Shown in pieces: positions 8,101 to 16,312 of a DNA stretch of 38,182 nt (positions are counted from its first letter, which is position 1; every line of letters begins with the position of its first letter). The notes beneath the pieces are model-generated. The model worked only from the letters and a program-made list of their open reading frames with translations, ran no database searches and was not told the origin of the DNA. Source of the stretch: Paludibacter propionicigenes (GTDB taxonomy: Bacteria; Bacteroidota; Bacteroidia; Bacteroidales; JAIFNL01); the NCBI GenBank assembly GCA_020721325.1, contig DYNA01000022.1:1-38182 (forward strand), read 5' to 3'. A program made the translations under genes and the position numbers.

Positions 8101-10099
8101 CGTAAGGGATATAAAATTGTTTATCCATACTTTCACCTTTAATTATTACAGGTTCACCCTTAATTAATATTCTTAAAAACCCGATGCTATCCATATCAAA
8201 CTTAAATTCATCGTATTTAAAAGCAAATTGAGTACCCACAAATTCAATAAATTCAGTTCTCAATTCTCCATCAAAAACAAAATCTCTATTTTTTTTCATG
8301 GTTATTTTTCCATTTGGAGGTATGCAAACTACATTGTGTACGGAGCTAATAGAAATTTCTTCAATATTTGAAATGGTTAAATCCAAATTATTCAAATCAA
8401 GAGATGCCAAATTTACTAAAGGAGAATCTTTATTTAATTTTGTAAGAGCAAGGGTATCTAATTTTGAATCAAAAATTAACGTATCATAATCTTTTTTGTT
8501 GGCTCTATACTTTAAGTAATCGTAAAGCCTATCCTGAATTTCACCTTGTCCGGTAACTAAATCAAATGATATAAAATCATGTTGAGCTAAATTTAATAGC
8601 ATTTGAGTTACCTCATTTGAAGGATAACGCATGTACTGGCTTAATCCATTAACATCTATTTTACGTGTTCCTCCCAAAGCTTCGGAATATTTTTTTACGG
8701 CAACCAAAGGATGCTGTTTATCGGCACGTTGCAATTTGTTGTATAATTCTAAATTAAAAAAATCGAGCGAATTAAATCTACCGGAGGCACTAATAGTACC
8801 GGTTATATTGTTAAAATCAATGTTGGTCGAATCTAAATACCAAGTAATTTGTTCGAAATCCATTTCCAAACGATGATAGGTATTGTAAAAAGCACTTTTT
8901 CCCAAACCATTGCCACTTCTTATCATTTCTATTTTTCGTTTTGGTAAATTGTTATCTTTATTTTCAAGTTTATAATAAAAAATAACACTTGGATGTCTAA
9001 TTTCGCCGTCGTCTATAGGAATTTTTATTGAAGTTTGTTCGCCGCGTATTTGTGTGGCACTAAAAATAAAATTGCGCGAATTGGCAAAAACTTTTACTTC
9101 GTTGTCTTTTTTTACTTGTATGGTGGCTATGTCATTATTTTCATTTGAACCCAAAAACCGTGCGCCCTGCATAGTAAACGGACCTTTGTAATCAACGCCC
9201 TCCAAAACTTCTTTAATTTCTACACTTGTATTGGAAACAAATTGAGGGTAGTTTCTATTTGAACTGTCTTTTACATTTTGCAATTTATCGTGAAAACGAC
9301 CTTTTAAAGGCGTTTGAAAATATTTTGTATGGGTAAAATTGGCTTCGGGTATTTTGTATTCTTTTTTTTTGAGGTCAATGGTGTATTTTCCAAATTCTAC
9401 AAACGTTTCATTTTCGGGCAAACCGGTTTTTAACCAAGTTACTTTTCCCGAATTGCCTTCCCATTTGTCTTTGTCTATGATAAATTTGCCCGATGTATTT
9501 TGTATCATCATCGAGTCGTTGTAATCGTTGCAAATTAAATCGGTGGTAGAATATTCTACTATCAATTCTTTATTGTAATCCAATTTAAAGTCTTTTGTAG
9601 AAGTTTTCCAGTTGATAGCTCCTTGATTACTATACATTAAGCCTTTTTCGTGCAAAAGAATCAATGGAACAATGTAATCATCTACGGTTTTGGTTCCTTT
9701 TTTTTGTTTTACCAAAATATTTTCTATCATGCTCTCCAAAATAGTGTAATTGGCGGGGTCTCTTCCGTTTTGATGCATCAAAATAACTATTTTAGTATAA
9801 TTTATAAAATGTGTCGATTCTAATGCATGTTTTTTCAGGTAAATGTTGGAAGTTTTAACTATCTGAAGTTTATCATTTGTATAAGAATCGTAAGCAGTTG
9901 CAAAATCTTGAACTGCTTGGATTGTTTTGGGGTCTTGATTATCAGAAAAATATTCGACAATATCCGTTTTATACTTATCGAGGTCTTTCTCATCAAAACG
10001 AAATGCTGGGTCTTTGTTGGTTTTTGTCAGTTTATTTTGTGCCAAAACCGATAAACCAATCGATAAACTTAAAACTAAAAATAATGCTATTTTTTTCAT
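5159..10099 (-). CDS. very large exported protein of unknown function (1646 aa)
   Basis: I do not recognise a named family. It begins with a clear signal peptide (residues 1-20, cut near VLA/QNK), so it is periplasmic or surface exposed. The body is Asp/Asn/Thr-rich with many alternating hydrophobic/polar stretches and recurrent FDG- and SGxxxF-type turns (for example FVFDGELRTEFIEFVG and LVFSGSVEINN), suggesting a long beta-rich fold. An acidic, Glu-rich tail ends in DEGYEGQ. No enzymatic motif, lipobox, cohesin/dockerin or evident type IX sorting domain was seen. It appears to be a single transcription unit, with the hairpin at 5007-5040 downstream and the surface-protein gene at 10236 upstream on the same strand. 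Reading frame and length are secure; the function is open. Confidence 0.85.
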   Translation of the reverse strand: MKKIALFLVLSLSIGLSVLAQNKLTKTNKDPAFRFDEKDLDKYKTDIVEYFSDNQDPKTIQAVQDFATAYDSYTNDKLQIVKTSNIYLKKHALESTHFINYTKIVILMHQNGRDPANYTILESMIENILVKQKKGTKTVDDYIVPLILLHEKGLMYSNQGAINWKTSTKDFKLDYNKELIVEYSTTDLICNDYNDSMMIQNTSGKFIIDKDKWEGNSGKVTWLKTGLPENETFVEFGKYTIDLKKKEYKIPEANFTHTKYFQTPLKGRFHDKLQNVKDSSNRNYPQFVSNTSVEIKEVLEGVDYKGPFTMQGARFLGSNENNDIATIQVKKDNEVKVFANSRNFIFSATQIRGEQTSIKIPIDDGEIRHPSVIFYYKLENKDNNLPKRKIEMIRSGNGLGKSAFYNTYHRLEMDFEQITWYLDSTNIDFNNITGTISASGRFNSLDFFNLELYNKLQRADKQHPLVAVKKYSEALGGTRKIDVNGLSQYMRYPSNEVTQMLLNLAQHDFISFDLVTGQGEIQDRLYDYLKYRANKKDYDTLIFDSKLDTLALTKLNKDSPLVNLASLDLNNLDLTISNIEEISISSVHNVVCIPPNGKITMKKNRDFVFDGELRTEFIEFVGTQFAFKYDEFKFDMDSIGFLRILIKGEPVIIKGESMDKQFYIPYEPKAPEGRGAGILKRLVFTADNTDDTTYVVRKNIKGESIDTVIQFKKDLFKKEVVQSRIENITGYLLIDHPSNKSGDSSFVKYAQYPHFFCTDSSTVYYDKYYNEEDQPRSILGEKYTRDKFYFKLDTFNIDSLGSFTSKSWRTYGLFHSGIFPDFNEFLTIQEDTVKTDYGDVKKIYSLGFVKDSVETYPVYEGMGSVQGTVANSLKLSNKGLHGAGSLNYITTTIQSNDFVYFPDYMLTDATISEVEERGTGTQYAQVFGKNNFVEWLPAQDSLVISGAMPFDSIANERWEVVRNDIKTNLTRNPFEMYNGEAALTGQTVITPNAHKGSGLMEFSNSELTSKEFIFQMAEYQSPRADFLIKALGFSTPAFTAQNVKADISYSENKGVFEALDGKRSKAVFPVNQFMTYMDMFIWDIERNEIEVGEKTDDNSKRLGSEYISIHPQQDSLRFISYSSGYSLEDFILKCYEVDSIDVANGLILPDTTIIIKANAEIEPLTNAIIIADKTHRYHNITDMIITIKGRNEIKGLGKYDYYFYRKGADGIDTTHFEIRFTDVSSTRTDPIIRAYTSDKDSITNFDLNEHFIKYNGKIKLYTDQKHLVFSGSVEINNTCAEIIPQRIPFEGNINPDTVVIELPAEMVDANKQKIVAGFYSSGDSIYNAFFTKRMANSDVAFLNDSVNNVLYYDDVNKDYVITSKLKYLNPDTLGSVVALNKFCIFKSDGHFDLGLEVGQIQLENIGKARKNLTTKDLTIENFMVVDLFFNDKAIDAMAELIQKDGMLNAAQDDGLYAYGLKHLLGIEKSAKLVEEITNYGQLRKVPAELEKTFVFSNVKLKWNKQTNSYISDGDLNIANIKGKQINKAVSGYIEIIRKKAGDEIHIYFDLGVDWFYFNTLDHVVYGLSTLKDFQDAVKSVKPNDAVRKVAGVKDISYTVGSDDLRKKFLLRVTGKAPAEEEGEPVNNNTPTDEDNKAEEDEGYEGQ

Positions 10100-10235
10100 A
10101 TTTTTCTCTTTTTGTTGTTCTAAGTTTTTTTAGTTTTTATTGTTCAGTGGGTTTTTCTTTTTTTTTTTTTGAAAAAAATATTTAATTCATTGAAAAATAA
10201 AACGTTAAAACAATAGAACCGTTTAACCATTGAAG

Positions 10236-11993
10236 TTAATTTTTAGCTATGATGTACCATTGCAAACCATCGCTGATTATTTTGATAAAACCCCATTGCG
10301 CAGAAATATTTTGAATGGCAATTGCATCAATTTTAAAAGTTCCGCCATTTACCATTACTAAATTGGCTGTAGCATCAATTTTTTTAATGGTGTATTCTCT
10401 GCCATCGCAAGCAGTAGGGTCGGGTAGGGTGATAGAAACCACACCGGCAGAAGCATTTACCAAAACCGTATTATACGTATCGTCTAAAGTTGTATTTGAA
10501 CTCAAAGAATGAACCGTAGAAGCTTGAGAACCATTTACTTCAAAAGTAGCCGTTGGCGGATTGTCGGCATTGGTTTTAATGCCAATGTTTCCATTTTTCA
10601 TAACCGTAAAGGCATTGCGTCGAGAAAAATCGTCTGTTCCGTAGCCAATTACAAAGAGTAAATCGTTGGTTTGAAAGTTTATAGGGTCAGGACCCGGAAA
10701 CGCTTTCTTTTGGTTGTAACGCCCAAAAACGACTTGAAGATAGGTATCGGCAATTAAATTTTCGCCCATAACAAACGAACTTCGCCCTTCGGCTTTGTTG
10801 TTTTGTCCAAAAACCACCGATGTAGGTTGCGAAGCGGTATTGTTTACGCCACCTGCAAGAGATTGTGTGCCGGAAGCGACATTGCTTAAACCAAAAGCGA
10901 AAGAATAACCTCCGGTAGCCTCCGTATTTCTACCAAAAGCAGCCGAATACTCGCCTATTTTAGCATTCGACCACTGAGAAGCATCGGCATATCCGGCTCT
11001 AAAAGCAGCCCGCGAAGGAAAATACATCATGGTGCTACCTGTTTGTGTATTAAGTGCTTCGCTGTAACTGTATGTTCCGGTTACTAAAAAACCGCCAGTG
11101 CCTATGGCGGCATGAAATTTATCGGCGGGCGTACTTATTCCAATTCCTATTTTTCGTGTTAAATTGTATAAATTGCTGCCTTCGGCTATCCAAGTGTTTG
11201 CAAATTTATTATCTACGTAAGTAATGATGTTACTTTTCGACAAATCGACATAGGTTTTTACCGCTTTTTGAGTAGAAACAGTATTGTCGGAAGAGGTTGT
11301 ATTGCCGAGCATATCGTCTGTTGAAAATTCGCTAATGCTTGCGCCGATTTTAGTTTTCAGGTTTTTGGCGGTTAAAGTTCCGTTGTTTAAAGTAATGCTG
11401 TTGTTGGCAATTGTCCAGTCGCCTGTTAAATCGGCAGTTCCGTTGCGCAAAAGGAAAAAACTTCCGGCTTGCCATTGTGAGCCGTTCCAAGCTATTCCAT
11501 CGTGTAGGTTTAAGTTGCTTTCATTGGCACCTATTACATCGGAAAGCTTTGGTAGCGGTGCTTCTAAAGCCCTTGCGGAAAGTATGGCATAAGGAACGGA
11601 TTGCAATTGAGTTGTACCCAAATCGACCATTCCGTTTACAAAATCTTCGTCTCCAAAATCGGCTCTTACTTTTACGAAATATTTATCGTTTCCCCAATCA
11701 ATGCTTTTAAAATCGGGCGATGTGCCTACAAAAGTACTTTCGCCATTACCCAGAATGATATTGAGCAGTCCAAATTTGTCGGTTGTGCCAATGTGTGTTT
11801 CTTGCCATACAATTTGGTTTGTAACACCTTTTAAGATAGATATTTCTAAAACAATTTCGCTGTTTGAAATCGGATACCCTTCGCTATTTCGCGCTACGGC
11901 TTGATAATTGATGCCGTAAGGAACGGTTTGTGAAATTGCATTTGCTATAAGTAAAGCAAATAATGAAAGTAATGCAAATTTTTTTAAATTCAT
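10236..11993 (-). CDS. secreted adhesin/fibre-like protein with YadA-head-like repeats
   Basis: A 585-residue exported protein with a signal peptide (residues 1-21). An N-terminal block (about 22-130) starting VPYGINYQAVARNSEG is an N-terminal module often seen in Bacteroidetes surface proteins. Around residues 345-415 there are short repeats of the type AFGLSNVASG, AGGVNNTAS and VFGQNNKAEG, the left-handed roll found in YadA-type adhesin heads. Near 280-300 and 470-490 come GIGISTPADKFHA and GNIGIKT stretches like those of tail-fibre or peptidase-chaperone fibres. The C-terminal ~100 residues look like a tail-fibre tip domain. The combination suggests a trimeric fibre used in adhesion. No type IX secretion C-terminal domain is obvious. 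Confidence 0.75.
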   Translation of the reverse strand: MNLKKFALLSLFALLIANAISQTVPYGINYQAVARNSEGYPISNSEIVLEISILKGVTNQIVWQETHIGTTDKFGLLNIILGNGESTFVGTSPDFKSIDWGNDKYFVKVRADFGDEDFVNGMVDLGTTQLQSVPYAILSARALEAPLPKLSDVIGANESNLNLHDGIAWNGSQWQAGSFFLLRNGTADLTGDWTIANNSITLNNGTLTAKNLKTKIGASISEFSTDDMLGNTTSSDNTVSTQKAVKTYVDLSKSNIITYVDNKFANTWIAEGSNLYNLTRKIGIGISTPADKFHAAIGTGGFLVTGTYSYSEALNTQTGSTMMYFPSRAAFRAGYADASQWSNAKIGEYSAAFGRNTEATGGYSFAFGLSNVASGTQSLAGGVNNTASQPTSVVFGQNNKAEGRSSFVMGENLIADTYLQVVFGRYNQKKAFPGPDPINFQTNDLLFVIGYGTDDFSRRNAFTVMKNGNIGIKTNADNPPTATFEVNGSQASTVHSLSSNTTLDDTYNTVLVNASAGVVSITLPDPTACDGREYTIKKIDATANLVMVNGGTFKIDAIAIQNISAQWGFIKIISDGLQWYIIAKN

Positions 11994-12050
11994 GGCTATT
12001 TAGAATTGATTTATAAGCATTTTATTAAAAAAATAGTTCTGAAACTTTGA

Positions 12051-12058
12051 CAAAACTA
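12051..12058 (-). promoter_or_regulatory. -7 box for the adhesin gene
   Basis: On the minus strand the sequence reads TAGTTTTG, matching TAnnTTTG, which would give a leader of about 50 nt before the ATG at 11993. No -33 TTTG is seen at normal spacing, so support is limited. Confidence 0.3.
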
Positions 12059-12325
12059 AAAAAAAACGTTGATAAATAATATGACAATTGGATAATTTCT
12101 GACTGATTTACAGTCAATTATAAAATTGAAATATACAATTAAAATATACAATTACATTTGTCCTGATACTTATCAAACGGTTTGCGTAAAATTAGAATAT
12201 TTTTTTTATTTTTATAAAAATATTTTTAAATAGGTACAAAATTAATGCAATTCTTATTATTTTGTAAAAATAAATAAAAAATATTGTAAAAAAGTTTTGA
12301 AGGTTAACTATTTTTTGAAGAAAAA

Positions 12326-12375
12326 AGACTTGTTGTTTATTGATATTCAATGATTATCAACAAGCAAACAAGTCT
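12326..12375 (-). terminator. imperfect hairpin downstream of the DHS-like gene
   Basis: Arms starting AGACTTGTTG (12326) and ending CAAACAAGTCT (12375) form an imperfect stem of about 20 bp around an 8-9 nt loop. On the minus strand it lies about 150 nt after the stop of the deoxyhypusine-synthase-like gene and is followed by T-rich sequence (CTTTTTTCTTC), so it may terminate that transcript. Confidence 0.4.
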
Positions 12376-12523
12376 AATGTAAATTATTTTTTTTTAAATT
12401 AATTATTCAGAGCTTTTTGAAACACATTGATTTTCTAATTGTTGCAATTAAACATTTTTACATGTTTTGAATAAAATGTTTTAAAAATCATTGTTTTCTT
12501 TCAAAAAAAAAAAATAATGAAAA

Positions 12524-13501
12524 TTACCAACCCAAAAGATACGCAAATATAAGTGGTGCTACAATTGTGGCGTCAGATTCGACAATAAATTTTGGGGTAT
12601 TTATATCGAGTTTTCCCCAAGTAATTTTTTCGTTGGGAACTGCACCCGAATAAGAACCGTAACTGGTTGTAGAATCGGATATTTGGCAGAAGTAACTCCA
12701 GAAAGGCGTGTCGGTTCTTTCCATATCTTGATATAACATTGGAACTACGCAAATAGGAAAATCGCCCGCAATGCCGCCACCGATTTGGAAAAATCCAATG
12801 CCTTTTTCCTTTGAATTGGCTGTGTACCAATCGGCGAGCCAAGCCATGTACTCAATGCCCGATTTCATGGTCGATGCCTTCAACTGCCCTTTGATTACAT
12901 ACGAAGCGAAGATATTGCCCATAGTTGAATCTTCCCAACCCGGCACTACCATTGGCAAATTCTTTTGAGCGGCAGCCAACATCCAACTGTTTTTGGGGTC
13001 AATTTCGTAATGTTGCTCCAAAACGCCCGAAAGCAATAGTTTGAACATAAATTCGTGTGGAAAATAGCGTTCGCCTTTGTCTTCGGCATCTTTCCAGATT
13101 TTAAAAATGTGCTTTTGCAAACGGCGGAAAGCCTCTTCTTCGGGTATGCACGTGTCGGTAACGCGGTTCAGACCTTTTTCGAGCAAATCCCACTCTTCTT
13201 GTGGCGAAAGGTCGCGATAATGCGGCACACGCTTATAATGTGTGTGTGCAACGAGGTTCATCAAATCCTCTTCGAGGTTTGCGCCTGTGCACGAAATGAT
13301 TTGCACTTTGTCGTGGCGAATGATTTCGGCAAACGACTTGCCCAGTTCGGCGGTACTCATGGCACCGGCAAGCGTTACCAGCATTTTGTTGCCCATTTCG
13401 AGCTGCGTTTCGTAACCTTTGGCAGCATCTACAAGGCTTGCCGCATTGAAATGCTTGTAATGTTCAAGCATAAATTGGCTTATTGGTCCTTTGTTTGTCA
13501 T
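12524..13501 (-). CDS. speY: deoxyhypusine-synthase-like polyamine enzyme
   Basis: A 325-residue member of the deoxyhypusine synthase (DHS) family. The NAD-binding part holds LVTLAGAMSTAELG (about 41-54) and ISCTGANLEEDL (69-80). Near the C-terminus EKITWGKL carries K297, equivalent to the lysine that forms the aminobutyl-enzyme imine in eukaryotic DHS. Bacteria lack eIF5A, so the aminobutyl group must go to another acceptor; bacterial homologues have been linked to making homospermidine-type polyamines from spermidine or putrescine. Together with arginine decarboxylase and agmatinase in this window it would complete an arginine to agmatine to putrescine to longer polyamine route. It follows the HNH gene at 13554 by 52 bp on the same strand and may be read from the defence operon. 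The symbol is tentative. Confidence 0.85.
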   Translation of the reverse strand: MTNKGPISQFMLEHYKHFNAASLVDAAKGYETQLEMGNKMLVTLAGAMSTAELGKSFAEIIRHDKVQIISCTGANLEEDLMNLVAHTHYKRVPHYRDLSPQEEWDLLEKGLNRVTDTCIPEEEAFRRLQKHIFKIWKDAEDKGERYFPHEFMFKLLLSGVLEQHYEIDPKNSWMLAAAQKNLPMVVPGWEDSTMGNIFASYVIKGQLKASTMKSGIEYMAWLADWYTANSKEKGIGFFQIGGGIAGDFPICVVPMLYQDMERTDTPFWSYFCQISDSTTSYGSYSGAVPNEKITWGKLDINTPKFIVESDATIVAPLIFAYLLGW

Positions 13502-13553
13502 TTTATTTTTTTATATTTTTATTTGGTTGTAAAATACCTATTTTTTATTTTTG

Positions 13554-14270
13554 TTAATCGAAATATTTTTCAAATTCCTGCTTTAATTTTGGACTTCGTT
13601 TGATTATTGACCGTTTGAACGCAGTAAAATTGCTGTCTTTTCTAATTTCGGACTTTATAAAATCAACATGTTCTTTTTGTTCTGCCGAATGGTATTGATT
13701 TTTAGAAAATTTCCGAATTATTTGATAAAAAATAGATACATCTTCTATTAAAAGCGAACGTAGATTTTCTGACTCAATTTCCTTTATATTCGTGTGTTCA
13801 CCATTGAAAACTCTATCTAAAAGTTTAATAGTTTCTTCAATTCTGGCTTTGTCCCAACTCGCATTTTTGTTTGTTTCAGAAATTGAAAATTCAGCTTTTA
13901 CTCCTTCCATTGGTTCTATTCTATAATCAATCCAATTTTCAACATCTTCGTTTGTGTTTGTGCAGTCTAATATATTTTCAAAATCATCACTTTTGCAATT
14001 ATTACAATGTGCGCACGCAAAAAATAAGTTTGAGTAGCTAAACTTTAAATCAATATTTTTGCTTTTGTGTGGTCTAAAATGTTCTACATTTATGCTTGTA
14101 GGTTTACAATTTTCACAAATATAACATTTATTGAAAAAATCTGTTTTTATTCTTTCAATTACTTTATCGCATCTGTAATTTCCGTCTTTTATTTTTCCGC
14201 TTAATTCTCTTTTTTTTTCTGTTTCTAAACAAAGAGGCGGATTGGTTACATCTCTTTGAATATTAATCAT
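13554..14270 (-). CDS. HNH endonuclease, PtuB-like (module B)
   Basis: A 238-residue HNH nuclease. The zinc-binding cysteines are C49/C52 (CYICE) and C86/C89 (ACAHC); the catalytic beta-beta-alpha part reads VEHFRPH (H64) followed by NLFFACAHCNNCK (81-93). The region after the HNH core is helical and Glu/Lys-rich. The start overlaps the end of the TPR-ATPase gene by 8 nt, so the two are translationally coupled. A small HNH partner directly after an SMC-like ATPase is the PtuA-PtuB layout of Septu anti-phage systems, where the ATPase controls cleavage by the HNH protein. It differs clearly in sequence from the second HNH protein at 16310. Nuclease assignment is firm; the defence role is inferred from context. 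Confidence 0.85.
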   Translation of the reverse strand: MINIQRDVTNPPLCLETEKKRELSGKIKDGNYRCDKVIERIKTDFFNKCYICENCKPTSINVEHFRPHKSKNIDLKFSYSNLFFACAHCNNCKSDDFENILDCTNTNEDVENWIDYRIEPMEGVKAEFSISETNKNASWDKARIEETIKLLDRVFNGEHTNIKEIESENLRSLLIEDVSIFYQIIRKFSKNQYHSAEQKEHVDFIKSEIRKDSNFTAFKRSIIKRSPKLKQEFEKYFD

Positions 14271-16245
14271 TTTCTTGCTCTATACGTTTTAATTCTATTT
14301 GATTAAATTTAATAGATAATTCTTTTGAAAAATAAGAAGGTAAATTTTCAAATTGTGTACGCAATTGCATCATTCGCTTAAATTTAACTGCTGGCAATTC
14401 TTTTTTTTCTAATTTTTCATTTACTAAATTTTCGTATTCTTCAATTAATTCTATTGCTTTATTAGAATATTGATTTACATCAAAATAACTTTCTGCTAAA
14501 CCCCAATATGAAAGTAAACTTGCATCTTCAAATCGCGTTTTCTTTTCCAAATCAAAAATCACCGCATTGGAAATCGAACTCAACACAAATGGCGAGTGCG
14601 TGGCTACAATGAATTGAATGTTAGGGAATAAGCTGGTAAGTGCCGGCATTACTTTTTTCTGCATTTTGATATGCAAAAAGAGTTCCGGCTCGTCGATAAA
14701 CACAATACCCGGAATATTGTAAGTGGTTTCTACTTTGCTTTGCATTTGCAAAATAAGTTCAAACACAATTTTGAAAACCGCTTTGTAACCATCGGGCAAT
14801 TGGTGGAAATTTACATCAACTATTTCGCCGTTGGGTGGCATTTTCACTTTCAAAATAAAACTGTTTTTGTTTTCTTGGCGCGAATATTTCATATCGACAA
14901 TATGCTCATCGAACGACTGCAATATTTTAAGAAAATTATCGAACCAAGCCTTTATTTTGTCGTGGTTTTCTTGGTCGTTTTCGCTGTGATAACGCAAACG
15001 AGTGTAATCTAAATCCACCAAATACGCCACCATTTTGTCGGCTAAATTTTCCTTGATTTTATTTACAAAAGGCAATTCCACTTTCACAACCGAATCTTGC
15101 GGCATGGGATTTAAACTTCTGTCGCCATCTTCGCCAGTATTTGCGCCCAAATACTTTACCACATAAACGCCGCTTTCGTAAGCAAGACGCATATCGGTTA
15201 ATTGGTCGGTATTTATTTTTAAACGTAATTTGTACGTATCGGGTTCAAAAAGTTCTTTTTTATTTTTGAATGTAAACAACTCATTGATAGGCGTATCGAG
15301 AAGTCTTTCCAAAAAATTCTTACATTCGTGCAAAATGGTTGTTTTGCCACTTCCATTTGAGCCTGTAAGCAACAAATGTGTGGCTTTTTCCTTATTTATT
15401 TTAATATTTAAATTCTTTAAATGCCTTAATTCTTTTATATCTATTTCCGTTACAAAAGGCGTTTCTTTTATTGTTTGTGCAAGAGCTTTTCTTGAAATCA
15501 AACTTTCTTTATTTAATTCAATAGCTTTTGCAAAGTAATAATCTGATTTTTCTTTGTTTTCAAGATGATAATAATACAATACGGCTAAATTGTGGTAAGC
15601 TTGAAAATAATTAGGATTTACTTCAATTGCCTTTTCATAATATTTTCTCGCAAAATCGTATTCTTTAAAATAATCATTTGATAAAAGAAGTCCTATATTG
15701 TAATAAGAGAAATCTAAATTTATGTCTAATTTTATTGCCTTTTCATAACATTTGCGAGCTAAATTATATTCTTTAAAATAATCATTTTGTAAAAGAACGC
15801 CTAAATTAATATAAACATCAAATTGTTTAGGGGCAATTTCGATTGCTTTTTCATAATATTTTCTTGCTAAATCATATTCTTTAAAATAATCACTTTTTAA
15901 CAGATTTGCGAAATTAAAATAAGCATTTGTATAATTTGGATTTAATTCAATAGCTTTTTCAAAATATTTTTTTGACAAATCGTACTCTTTGAAATAATCA
16001 TTTTTCAAAAGAGAAGCTAAATTAGTATATGCACATTCATTATTAGGATTTAATTTTATAGCTTTTTCATAATATTTCCGAGCCTCATCATATTTTTCAA
16101 TACTTTTAGAAGTATAAGCTAAATTTGCATAAGCTTTAAAATCATTATATTTCTCAATATACGATTTTAGAAGATTGTATTTTTCTTCCGTTTCCGGCAA
16201 TTCTAATATTTTATCTAATTCCTGTTCTTTTGTCAATTTAGCCAT
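14263..16245 (-). CDS. TPR-fused SMC-like ATPase, PtuA-like (module B)
   Basis: A 660-residue protein. Residues 35-245 form TPR-like repeats; four copies contain a near-identical (N/S)DYFKEY segment spaced exactly 36 residues (82, 118, 154, 190). The ATPase follows: Walker A GSNGSGKT (295-302), ABC-type signature LPDGYK (483-488), Walker B IVFIDEPE (514-521) and H-loop ATHSPF (548-553), with a long insertion between Walker A and the signature as in OLD/RecF-like and PtuA ATPases. It pairs with the overlapping HNH gene. Unlike the ATPase at 16924 it carries the TPR array in front of the core, perhaps for binding a partner or a trigger. A -7-like box at 16305-16312 may give this pair its own promoter; otherwise it is read from the upstream pair, 64 bp away. 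Confidence 0.85.
   Translation of the reverse strand: MAKLTKEQELDKILELPETEEKYNLLKSYIEKYNDFKAYANLAYTSKSIEKYDEARKYYEKAIKLNPNNECAYTNLASLLKNDYFKEYDLSKKYFEKAIELNPNYTNAYFNFANLLKSDYFKEYDLARKYYEKAIEIAPKQFDVYINLGVLLQNDYFKEYNLARKCYEKAIKLDINLDFSYYNIGLLLSNDYFKEYDFARKYYEKAIEVNPNYFQAYHNLAVLYYYHLENKEKSDYYFAKAIELNKESLISRKALAQTIKETPFVTEIDIKELRHLKNLNIKINKEKATHLLLTGSNGSGKTTILHECKNFLERLLDTPINELFTFKNKKELFEPDTYKLRLKINTDQLTDMRLAYESGVYVVKYLGANTGEDGDRSLNPMPQDSVVKVELPFVNKIKENLADKMVAYLVDLDYTRLRYHSENDQENHDKIKAWFDNFLKILQSFDEHIVDMKYSRQENKNSFILKVKMPPNGEIVDVNFHQLPDGYKAVFKIVFELILQMQSKVETTYNIPGIVFIDEPELFLHIKMQKKVMPALTSLFPNIQFIVATHSPFVLSSISNAVIFDLEKKTRFEDASLLSYWGLAESYFDVNQYSNKAIELIEEYENLVNEKLEKKELPAVKFKRMMQLRTQFENLPSYFSKELSIKFNQIELKRIEQEND
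15560..16130. repeat. 108-bp in-frame repeats in the TPR region
   Basis: The DNA coding for the TPR array repeats with a 108-bp period; TTCTTTAAAATAATCA-type segments recur at about 15661, 15769, 15877 and 15985. Conservation at the DNA level, including synonymous sites, points to recent duplication inside the gene. Such arrays can change copy number by slippage or recombination. Confidence 0.75.
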
Positions 16246-16304
16246 TGTATATTGAGTTTTATTTTACCTTGTTATTTTTTTTGTGTTGAGGAACGAATGG
16301 GTTG

Positions 16305-16312
16305 CAAATTTA
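16305..16312 (-). promoter_or_regulatory. -7-like box before module B
   Basis: TAAATTTG on the minus strand fits TAnnTTTG and would start a transcript about 55 nt before the TPR-ATPase ATG. It overlaps the stop codon of the upstream HNH gene. AT-rich DNA yields such boxes by chance, so this is suggestive only. Confidence 0.25.

Larger units (their letters stand above)
11994..12523. other. intergenic region between adhesin and polyamine genes
   Basis: A 530-bp AT-rich gap. It holds a -7-like box (12051-12058) for the adhesin, two copies of AAATATACAATTA in tandem (12129-12141 and 12142-12154), and an imperfect inverted repeat at 12326-12375. No gene is supported. Confidence 0.7.
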
